Below, in pieces: positions 1 through 5,290 of a stretch of DNA of 13,968 nucleotides (position 1 is its first letter; the number at the start of each line of letters is the position of its first letter). The position numbers and the translations under genes were made by a program. Source of the stretch: Pseudomonadota bacterium (lineage in GTDB: Bacteria; Desulfobacterota; Desulfobulbia; Desulfobulbales; DAOVYS01); NCBI GenBank assembly GCA_030635485.1, contig DAOVYS010000039.1, forward strand, positions 1 to 13,968, written 5' to 3'. The notes under the pieces are model-generated. The model saw nothing but the letters and a program-made list of their open reading frames with translations. It searched no databases and was not told where the DNA came from.

Positions 1-93
1 ATACTTGAGGGCTTTATCATTGAGATATCAGGAATAAATGCAACCAGGCCATGGTTTGAGAAGGGTGGATTTAACCGTATCACGTTTTCATAA
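1..93 (+). CDS. C-terminal end of an unidentified protein (5' truncated)
   Basis: The window opens inside an open frame of 30 codons ending at TAA (91-93). The tail ends in GGFNRITFS and has ordinary amino acid composition, including Trp-Phe-Glu-Lys, so it is probably the end of a real gene that starts outside the window. I do not recognise the family from this fragment. No terminator hairpin with a T-run follows. The next bases pass into repeat sequence. Confidence 0.5.
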   Translation: MLEGFIIEISGINATRPWFEKGGFNRITFS

Positions 94-121
94 TTAGTGT
101 CCGTCTAAAAATGAAAAATAG

Positions 122-228
122 TGTTGGGTTTCGCCTTGATTGATGATTTTTTCTCTACCTGTGCAAAAATGTAGGTTGGGTTGAGGAACGAAACCCAACA
201 ATACAAGGCCGGCTCAACCACAACCTAC
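122..228. repeat. nested palindromic intergenic repeat (GTTGGGTTTCG / CGAAACCCAAC)
   Basis: Three inverted pairs are interleaved. TGTTGGGTTTCG (122-133) pairs with CGAAACCCAACA (189-200). GTTGGGTT (175-182) pairs with AACCCAAC (192-199) across a 9-base loop. GTAGGTTG (171-178) pairs with CAACCTAC (221-228). From memory, the words GTAGGTTGGGTT and AACGAAACCCAACA recur in intergenic repeats of many unrelated bacteria. There is no coding potential here. Apart from this repeat, the copy at 268-296 and a candidate promoter, I see nothing in the 94-504 gap. Confidence 0.7.
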
Positions 229-267
229 GCATCTTATACAATCAAGCCAAACGCGTAATGCACCCAC

Positions 268-296
268 AGCTAATCGCTAAAGGCTAATAGCTCCAT
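268..296. repeat. 29-base direct repeat, copy 1 (AGCTAA words)
   Basis: The 29 bases starting AGCTAATCGCTAAAGG and ending AATAGCTCCAT recur at 903-931 with one difference (C for T at the eighth base). The two copies flank the glycogen-binding gene in the same orientation. Confidence 0.75.
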
Positions 297-381
297 CCAG
301 AAATCTTGTAGTTATGGATGGATACCAGGTAACCGCTCAAGAAAATACCCTTCTGCTTTTTCAGTACAAAACATTTTTTTA

Positions 382-411
382 TTGACAACCGCTACTTCTT
401 TCCTTCATTAT
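382..411 (+). promoter_or_regulatory. candidate sigma70-type promoter for the glycogen-binding gene
   Basis: A perfect TTGACA (382-387) is followed after 18 bases by CATTAT (406-411), which matches TATAAT at four of six positions. The surrounding region is AT-rich and lies about 95 bases before the start codon. The -35 box is strong and the -10 box only fair. Confidence 0.4.
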
Positions 412-504
412 CATAGTAGTAATATAACAACTGTGACAATTTACTATTTTTTTGGCTCTGGAAAATTATCGGGAAAAAATTAAAGGTATGGGAGGAGAAC
501 TCTG

Positions 505-813
505 ATGGCTAAGACCAGCTCAAAGGCATCCGAAAAAAAGGGAAAAGGCACCAAGACACCGGCCACTCAATTCAGACTTCAGGTCCCTGACGCCAAGGCA
601 GTGTACCTGGTCGGGGATTTTAACGAGTGGAACGAAACGGAATACAGGGTCCGCAGATACAAAGGCGGCGTGTTCATCAAAAAACTCGAACTTAAACCCG
701 GCCGATACGAATACAAATTCGTAGTTGACGGCGTATGGACAAGTGACCCGGCAAATCCCATGGCTCAGTCCAATGATTTCGGTTCTGAAAATTCCGTAAT
801 CGTGGTCAGCTAG
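505..813 (+). CDS. stand-alone glycogen-binding domain protein (CBM48 / AMPK-beta type)
   Basis: This 102-residue protein is almost entirely one carbohydrate-binding module of the CBM48/isoamylase-N family, as in the AMPK beta subunit. The first 20 residues are a Lys/Ser/Thr-rich basic tail. Residues 22-102 carry the module: VYLVGDFNEW (33-42), a Leu-Lys-Pro-Gly-Arg turn, YEYKFVVDGVW (68-78), then DPANP and an Asn at 90. By family knowledge Trp42, Lys71, Trp78 and Asn90 correspond to the glucan-binding residues of AMPK-beta. There is no enzyme domain, so it probably tethers a partner to glycogen or starch-like polymer, or acts as a small regulator. The start is supported by GGGAGGAG at about 490-497. 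It is cytoplasmic, with no signal peptide. It stands alone, and its 3' end runs directly into a hairpin repeat. Confidence 0.85.
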   Translation: MAKTSSKASEKKGKGTKTPATQFRLQVPDAKAVYLVGDFNEWNETEYRVRRYKGGVFIKKLELKPGRYEYKFVVDGVWTSDPANPMAQSNDFGSENSVIVVS

Positions 814-815
814 TA

Positions 816-844
816 TACGTCCAGAAATGATATTTCCGGACGTA
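816..844. repeat. post-stop hairpin repeat, copy 1
   Basis: TACGTCCAGAAAT (816-828), loop GAT, ATTTCCGGACGTA (832-844) gives 13-base arms with one mismatch. It starts two bases after the TAG of the glycogen-binding gene. A 29-base element with 24 of 29 identical positions lies after the aroA stop at 5256-5284. It has no T-run, so it is not a typical intrinsic terminator. It could act as a transcript 3' end stabiliser or be a small mobile palindrome. Confidence 0.7.
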
Positions 845-866
845 AGCCGTTAGCTGTCAGCCCTTA

Positions 867-931
867 GCTTTTAGCTAAAAGCATAATTGAATTAATCAGT
901 TAAGCTAATTGCTAAAGGCTAATAGCTCCAT
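867..931. repeat. AGCTAA-word repeat block with a 16-base perfect palindrome and direct-repeat copy 2
   Basis: GCTTTTAGCTAAAAGC (867-882) is a perfect palindrome. It is followed by the second copy (903-931) of the 29-base repeat seen at 268-296. The whole block is built from variants of TTAGC and GCTAA. There is no coding potential. Confidence 0.7.
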
Positions 932-962
932 GTTGTGTGAAGCCCGGTTCATCCAGTAACAA

Positions 963-1012
963 AACAAAAAAAACCGGTAATCAGCCATGCCTGATTACCG
1001 GTTTTTTTTGTT
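963..1012. terminator. bidirectional Rho-independent terminator
   Basis: A perfect 22-base inverted repeat (963-984 against 991-1012) encloses a 6-base loop CCATGC. The GC-containing core ACCGGTAATCAG / CTGATTACCGGT is flanked by an A-run on the left and a T-run on the right, so it can terminate on both strands. It sits between the convergent glycogen-binding gene and the carboxyltransferase gene, 24 bases past the latter's stop. Confidence 0.92.
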
Positions 1013-1035
1013 GCCCGATTTATTTTACTCCGAGG

Positions 1036-2943
1036 CTATTCAACCACCTTGATCTTAAGAAGTTTGTCGCCTAAATTAACCGCCTTGCCCAATTCAACAA
1101 AGATCTTGCCGACCTTTCCAACGACCTCGCTGTTAACAGGTGTCTGCATCTTCATAGCCTCAAGAATTACAAGCCGATCACCTACCGCGACCTCCTGCCC
1201 TTCTTCCACAACAATATCACACACATTGCCGGCAAAAGGCGCTCTCATATCGCCGACAATGGCAAATTCAGCAACCTCTTCCTTACTCAGTTGGGAGGCG
1301 CCCGCTACTGCCCCTTCAGGAATCTCAGGCTCGAACAGGTAAACCCTCTGATGATGATCCACGGTCATGTAGACGCTGGTTTCACCCTTTTCATTTGTTT
1401 GTGTAGGCCCAATCTCAATGACATGCTCCTTACCGTTACAATCCGTGAATTCGAGGGTCTCTCCCACCTTGTATCCGCCTCGCCTCAAGAAGATACTTGG
1501 AGGCAGGACATAGGTTTGGCCAAATTTTTCCTCAAATTTAAAAAACTCAACCGCATCATTAGGATGCTGGAAATAGGTGACAAGCTGCTGTTCCGTTGGG
1601 GCATGGCCAAGCCGCTTGGTGAGGTCCGCCCTTTCCTTTTCAACATCAATATCCTCGATATCCTCCACGCCGCCTTCCTCTTCCAGAATTTTCTTCCAGT
1701 CAGAGCCAAAGACCTTTTCATATATCCAATCCGCAGGCCGATTAAATGGAAACTCCCCATATCTGCCCAATAAAACATTCTTAAGGTCTCCGGACGGATT
1801 GGCGTAACGTTCCCCTTCCAGGATGTGGCTGACAGCCGTGGTCCACAGAATCTGGGACCCGGGCGTTACACTCCAGAAATTTCCCAGCTCAATCTGGACC
1901 TTTGGCAGTTCATCATGAAGGATTGTGGATATCTTGTCAAGAAAGTCCCCCTTGACCGCTTGTTCGAAACTGCTTCCCATTGCGCCGCCTGGAAGTTTAT
2001 GAATCTGGACGGTAGGGGCGAACCCCTTGAACTGAGATTCAAAATAGTCGTAATGATCGCGCTCGGGTCTTAAGACATCGGCAGTCTCAATCACAGCCTT
2101 TTCATCCACTCCTACGGGCTCGATTCCATGGTCCCTCAAAGTATGAATCACTGTCAATATAGGCGGAGGCCCATAGTAACCTGTGAATGAATGATCTCCC
2201 GCATCTACAATGGTTGCGCCGTTCAAGACAGCGGACGTGATCCTGCCGATGTCATTGCTGTCCGTATTGTGACCATGATAGTGAATGACCAGATCAGGAT
2301 ATTTCTCCTTTATGGCCGCTACCAGTTCGCCGATCCGTTTGGGGGTTCCCAGACCTCCGTGATTCTTGATGCAAAGTATAATCTCATCCCCTGTCACATC
2401 CAGGATCTCGCCGACCTTTTTAACATAATACTCATCAGTATGTTCAGGCCCTGTGGAAAAACAGATGCTGGGCTCCAGTATCCTGCCCGCAGCCTGAACC
2501 TCTTCAAACACGGCCTGCATATTGGGTATGTGATTCATGAAATCAAACACACGCCAGACATCCACATATTTTGCGAACTCACGCACGGTCATACGTATAA
2601 CATTCTGCGGATAGGGCCGATAACCAAACAAATTAACGCCCCTGCACAAGGTCTGAAACAGTGTGTTGGGCATCTTTTCCCGCAACAGTTCGAGTTTCAG
2701 AAAAGGGTCAACCTGTTTTCGAAGTATATCCACGTGGACCGAAGCACCGCCGGTAATCTCAAGCGAAAAATATCCCGCCTTTTCTCTAGGTTTGGCTGCC
2801 AACATATCCGTATGAAAGAGAATTCTGTTCTTAAAATCAGACTGGGACAGATCACGGGCCGTATTGGTAATAAAATAACCGTCTGCGCCCCGTAGGGTTT
2901 TCAGCACTTCGGCTACACTCATGTCTTGACGAATTATGTTCAT
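1036..2943 (-). CDS. biotin-dependent carboxyltransferase with biotin carrier domain (pyruvate carboxylase subunit B / oxaloacetate decarboxylase alpha-like)
   Basis: This subunit likely transfers CO2 between biotin and an alpha-keto acid, pyruvate to oxaloacetate being the usual reaction. The N-terminal two thirds is an HMGL-like TIM barrel. It shows an RDLSQS start motif, RGVNLFGYR, a Lys in CIKNHGGLGTP (probable carbamylated metal-ligand Lys) and the metal His pair in YHGHNTDS. A helical domain follows (SVTPGSQ region). The last 75 residues are a biotinyl domain with EAMKM, the biotin Lys being 37 residues before the end. Several motifs differ from textbook enzymes (usual RDAHQS, KDMAG, TSQP, KVTPSSK), so the substrate is not certain. 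I chose ATG 2943, with AGGTG just upstream. An in-frame ATG at 2973 would add ten Cys/Pro-rich residues without a good ribosome site. It lies downstream of the biotin carboxylase gene, probably cotranscribed. Confidence 0.85.
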   Translation of the reverse strand: MNIIRQDMSVAEVLKTLRGADGYFITNTARDLSQSDFKNRILFHTDMLAAKPREKAGYFSLEITGGASVHVDILRKQVDPFLKLELLREKMPNTLFQTLCRGVNLFGYRPYPQNVIRMTVREFAKYVDVWRVFDFMNHIPNMQAVFEEVQAAGRILEPSICFSTGPEHTDEYYVKKVGEILDVTGDEIILCIKNHGGLGTPKRIGELVAAIKEKYPDLVIHYHGHNTDSNDIGRITSAVLNGATIVDAGDHSFTGYYGPPPILTVIHTLRDHGIEPVGVDEKAVIETADVLRPERDHYDYFESQFKGFAPTVQIHKLPGGAMGSSFEQAVKGDFLDKISTILHDELPKVQIELGNFWSVTPGSQILWTTAVSHILEGERYANPSGDLKNVLLGRYGEFPFNRPADWIYEKVFGSDWKKILEEEGGVEDIEDIDVEKERADLTKRLGHAPTEQQLVTYFQHPNDAVEFFKFEEKFGQTYVLPPSIFLRRGGYKVGETLEFTDCNGKEHVIEIGPTQTNEKGETSVYMTVDHHQRVYLFEPEIPEGAVAGASQLSKEEVAEFAIVGDMRAPFAGNVCDIVVEEGQEVAVGDRLVILEAMKMQTPVNSEVVGKVGKIFVELGKAVNLGDKLLKIKVVE

Positions 2944-3027
2944 ATCACACCTGCAACAGGGAGGGACATTCATCGATGCCTGACAAATAACGCCCGTCTT
3001 GGGGAATGCCCGGTTAATTAATTTAGA

Positions 3028-3107
3028 AAATGACTAATGTGACGAATGGCTGGGAACTAGTGACTCATCATTATTCATTAGTCATTTCAAACAAGTCATT
3101 TCAAACA
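3028..3107. repeat. inverted and tandem ATGACTAATG-type repeats between the carboxylase genes
   Basis: AAATGACTAATG (3028-3039) pairs perfectly with CATTAGTCATTT (3076-3087). A 14-base unit AGTCATTTCAAACA is duplicated exactly in tandem (3080-3093 and 3094-3107). The second copy covers the stop codon (3101-3103) and last codons of the biotin carboxylase gene. Confidence 0.7.
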
Positions 3108-4543
3108 GCATACAGGTTCATCTGCCTGTAATGTATCTCGGCGATCAGTCTGGCCAGCTTGCTGACCTCTGACTTATCCTCGGTGTATTCCATAAGGTGA
3201 GAGTGGGTCTCCATAAATGAAGTATCAAACTCGCCACTCTGAAAATCCGGCTCGTCGATCAGCCTGAGATAAAACGGAATAGTGGTTTTAGGGCCTGCAA
3301 TGACGAAATTTTTGAGGCATCTTCTCAGCCTGTCCACTGTCTCGTTCCATGAATAACCCTGAACCGTGAGCTTAACAAGCAGGGAATCATAGACCTGAGG
3401 AATCGTATATCCCTGATAGACAAAACCGTCCAGCCTCACTCCATATCCGCCGGGCGAACGATAAAACGAGACCGTCTTGCCTCCCTCGGGCATAAAATTG
3501 TTTTGAGGGTCCTCCGCATTTATCCTCATCTCGATTGCGTGCCCCCTTAGCTTTACATCTTCCTGAGTAAAGGAGAGATTCCTCCCAAGAGCAAGCTTTA
3601 TCTGAGTGCGCACAATATCAATGCCCGTGATCATCTCGGTCACTGTATGTTCCACCTGCACCCTGGTGTTGACCTCCATGAAAAAGAAGTTCAAGTCCTT
3701 ATCAACAAGAAATTCCACGGTGCCGGCGTTTCTGTATTCAGACGCCTTGGCGACTGTTACCGCAGTCTCGCAGATCTTGTCCAGCACCCCCTGTGCCTTG
3801 ATCATTGACGGCGCAATTTCAACCAGTTTCTGTTTTCGCCGCTGAATTGAGCAGTCCCGTGTGCCAAGATGCACAACATTGCCATCCTTGTCCGCAATAA
3901 TCTGCACTTCTACATGCTTTGCATTAATTACGACCTTTTCGATGTAGATATTGTCATCGTTAAACGCGGACAGGGCTTCGGCCCGTGCAATCGAAATCTC
4001 TTCCCTAAGCTGTCCCTCGTTTCCAATCTCACGAATCCCCCGACCCCCGCCGCCGCCGGTGGCCTTCAGCATGATAGGGTAGCCGTATTCATTGCCAAAC
4101 GCAATGGCCTGGGCCTCACCTTCATCTCCGGCTAACAGGTTCTCAGTGCCGGGAACCATCGGGATGCCCGCATCGCTCATGATCTTCCTGGCAACAACCT
4201 TATCTCCGAGTCTCTTGATCACGCCCGAAGGGGGACCGATAAATGTAATCCCGGCTTCCTCACACGCGAACGCAAAATGATAATTTTCCGCCAGAAATCC
4301 ATACCCCGGATGGATAGCCGTGGCCCCGGACTTTTTGGCGGCCTTTATCACCTTGTCAATATTCAGGTAGTCGGATCTGGGGCCGTCACCAAGACAGATA
4401 GCCTCGTCGGCAACCCGGACATGCATTGCATTGTTGTCCGGTGTCTCGAAAATCGCCACGGCCGAATGACCGAGTTCCTGAACAGCCCGAATAATCCTGA
4501 GGGCAATTTCACCGCGGTTTGCGACCAATATCTTCGTTTTCAA
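3101..4543 (-). CDS. biotin carboxylase subunit (pyruvate carboxylase subunit A / AccC-like)
   Basis: This is an ATP-grasp enzyme that carboxylates the biotin carried by its partner subunit, using ATP and bicarbonate. The order is classic. It has an N-terminal Rossmann-like domain (ILVANRGEIALRIIRA at 5-20, then HPGYGFLAEN at 78-87) and an ATP-grasp glycine loop KATGGGGGRGIR (160-171). The catalytic stretch FFMEVNTRVQVEHTVTEM follows, with the Glu-Asn-Arg triad, and then the C-terminal domain (MRINAEDP). At 480 residues it is slightly longer than a typical AccC of about 450. The start is TTG (4543), with GAGGTG four bases upstream; the MKTKILVANRGE alignment leaves little room for another start. 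The carboxyltransferase-biotin carrier gene next door makes a split pyruvate-carboxylase-type enzyme more likely than acetyl-CoA carboxylase. Confidence 0.93.
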   Translation of the reverse strand: MKTKILVANRGEIALRIIRAVQELGHSAVAIFETPDNNAMHVRVADEAICLGDGPRSDYLNIDKVIKAAKKSGATAIHPGYGFLAENYHFAFACEEAGITFIGPPSGVIKRLGDKVVARKIMSDAGIPMVPGTENLLAGDEGEAQAIAFGNEYGYPIMLKATGGGGGRGIREIGNEGQLREEISIARAEALSAFNDDNIYIEKVVINAKHVEVQIIADKDGNVVHLGTRDCSIQRRKQKLVEIAPSMIKAQGVLDKICETAVTVAKASEYRNAGTVEFLVDKDLNFFFMEVNTRVQVEHTVTEMITGIDIVRTQIKLALGRNLSFTQEDVKLRGHAIEMRINAEDPQNNFMPEGGKTVSFYRSPGGYGVRLDGFVYQGYTIPQVYDSLLVKLTVQGYSWNETVDRLRRCLKNFVIAGPKTTIPFYLRLIDEPDFQSGEFDTSFMETHSHLMEYTEDKSEVSKLARLIAEIHYRQMNLYAV

Positions 4544-4615
4544 AACACACCTCGCATAATCATGATATCATAACCGCCCGGGTTATCCCGTTCACAGTTT
4601 ACCCATAAAAAGGCA

Positions 4616-4726
4616 ATGAAAACAGCCAAATTTATGGATGTTCCGTTTGGCGCGGAGCCTTTGAACCCGAATCGTTACGATATCTTTAACAAATTAAAAG
4701 CGGCTGCCGGCAAATCCTCAGTTTAA
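4616..4726 (+). CDS. possible 36-residue small protein, or remnant
   Basis: An ATG frame of 36 codons begins MKTAKFMDVPFGAEPLNPNR and ends with Lys-Ser-Ser-Val at TAA 4724-4726. The composition looks protein-like rather than random, and AAAAAGG precedes the ATG, although only two bases away, which is too close for a good ribosome site. It lies in the 313-base gap between the biotin carboxylase gene and the zinc-ribbon gene, divergent from the former. No family is recognised. It may be a decayed gene fragment. Otherwise the gap holds only the terminator at its far end. Confidence 0.25.
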   Translation: MKTAKFMDVPFGAEPLNPNRYDIFNKLKAAAGKSSV

Positions 4727-4805
4727 CGAGGAAACGGAGCCTATAGAGAGATACAGAAAAAGTAACCTAACACAAAATTCCGTGGTAGGCAAGAATATTG
4801 AAATC

Positions 4806-4847
4806 AAAAAAAGTAAGCGTACAGATGAGGTGCCTGTAGTCGCTTAC
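4806..4847 (-). terminator. Rho-independent terminator of the dgt-aroA-zinc ribbon unit
   Basis: Read on the minus strand, GTAAGCG, GT and CTACAG fold against CTGTA and CGCTTAC (7 bp outer stem 4841-4847 / 4813-4819, 5 bp inner stem 4834-4838 / 4820-4824, a GT bulge, 9-base loop). A run of seven T follows (the A-run at 4806-4812 on the + strand). It lies about 10 bases beyond the stop of the 4857 gene, which supports that gene being the last of a minus-strand transcript. Confidence 0.75.
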
Positions 4848-4856
4848 AGGTAATCT

Positions 4857-5147
4857 TCAACGAACCCGGCGTAGCGCCCGGGCCTGCTTCGATCTTACAG
4901 ATGGGAAAATCTTAAGGAGTCTGCCTGAAACTTTTGAATTCAAAACGGCAAAAAAGGTAAATATCTTACGGAAACGGCCGAATTTCATCAATTCGTAATC
5001 AGTGCATCCGCACGCATCGCACCTTAAGCCGATGTCACGCTCGGTTCCGATCCACCTGGCTTCAAGCATCAGGATCACCCCGGCATGACTCCGTGAACAT
5101 TCATCACAGAACCGGATTCTGCTATCACGTATCTGCCATATTTGCAT
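4857..5147 (-). CDS. small zinc-ribbon-like protein of unknown function
   Basis: From ATG 5147 this encodes 96 residues beginning MQIWQIRDSRIRFCDEC. Two Cys pairs, CDEC and CDAC (followed by GC), are about 26 residues apart and look like a zinc ribbon. The C-terminal half is strongly basic and ends in several Arg and Lys. The open frame extends upstream to 5273, but that part runs through the parS-like site and the aroA 3' hairpin. The in-frame ATG at 5192 lies at the edge of the parS-like site and has no ribosome site, so 5147 is the more likely start, although its own upstream GGTAAG is weak. A terminator follows 10 bases after the stop. No family is recognised. Nucleic-acid binding would fit the Cys pairs and basic tail but is a guess. 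Confidence 0.5.
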   Translation of the reverse strand: MQIWQIRDSRIRFCDECSRSHAGVILMLEARWIGTERDIGLRCDACGCTDYELMKFGRFRKIFTFFAVLNSKVSGRLLKIFPSVRSKQARALRRVR

Positions 5148-5175
5148 GCAACTTACCAACCTGATCAAATTTTCC

Positions 5176-5191
5176 TGTTTCACATGAAACA
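5176..5191. promoter_or_regulatory. near-consensus parS site (ParB/Spo0J binding)
   Basis: TGTTTCACATGAAACA matches the widely conserved chromosomal parS consensus TGTTTCACGTGAAACA at 15 of 16 positions, with the ninth base A instead of G. By established knowledge ParB loads at such sites near replication origins for chromosome segregation. It is intergenic, between aroA and the zinc-ribbon gene. The single central mismatch may weaken binding, and no parA or parB is in the window. Confidence 0.55.
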
Positions 5192-5235
5192 TCGGCAGGT
5201 CAGATGAGATATATAAATTTTTTGTTGCTTTTGCT

Positions 5236-5284
5236 GATCCCCGACCCCCGACCCCTACGTCCGGAAATACCATCTCCGGACGTA
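5236..5284. repeat. GACCCC-word repeat plus post-stop hairpin repeat, copy 2
   Basis: GATCCCCGACCCCCGACCCC (5236-5255) runs directly into a hairpin. The hairpin is TACGTCCGGA (5256-5265), loop AATACCATC, TCCGGACGTA (5275-5284), with perfect 10-base arms. The hairpin begins seven bases past the aroA TAG on the minus strand and is 24/29 identical to the element after the glycogen-binding gene (816-844). It has no T-run. Confidence 0.75.
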
Positions 5285-5290
5285 TACCGA

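Noticed and set aside
816..844. Intrinsic terminator after the glycogen-binding gene
   Set aside because: The hairpin lacks a T-run. The true terminator with T-runs on both sides is at 963-1012.
2191..2895. 234-codon open frame on the + strand
   Set aside because: It lies fully antisense to the carboxyltransferase gene, whose conserved motifs are clear. Its translation has no recognisable domain.
2944..2973. Upstream ATG 2973 as start of the carboxyltransferase
   Set aside because: The added residues are Cys/Pro-rich without resemblance to the family, and the better ribosome site precedes 2943. It is not fully excluded.
5148..5273. Longer start (5273 or 5192) for the zinc-ribbon protein
   Set aside because: The extension is translated from the parS-like site and the aroA 3' hairpin, and neither start has a ribosome site.
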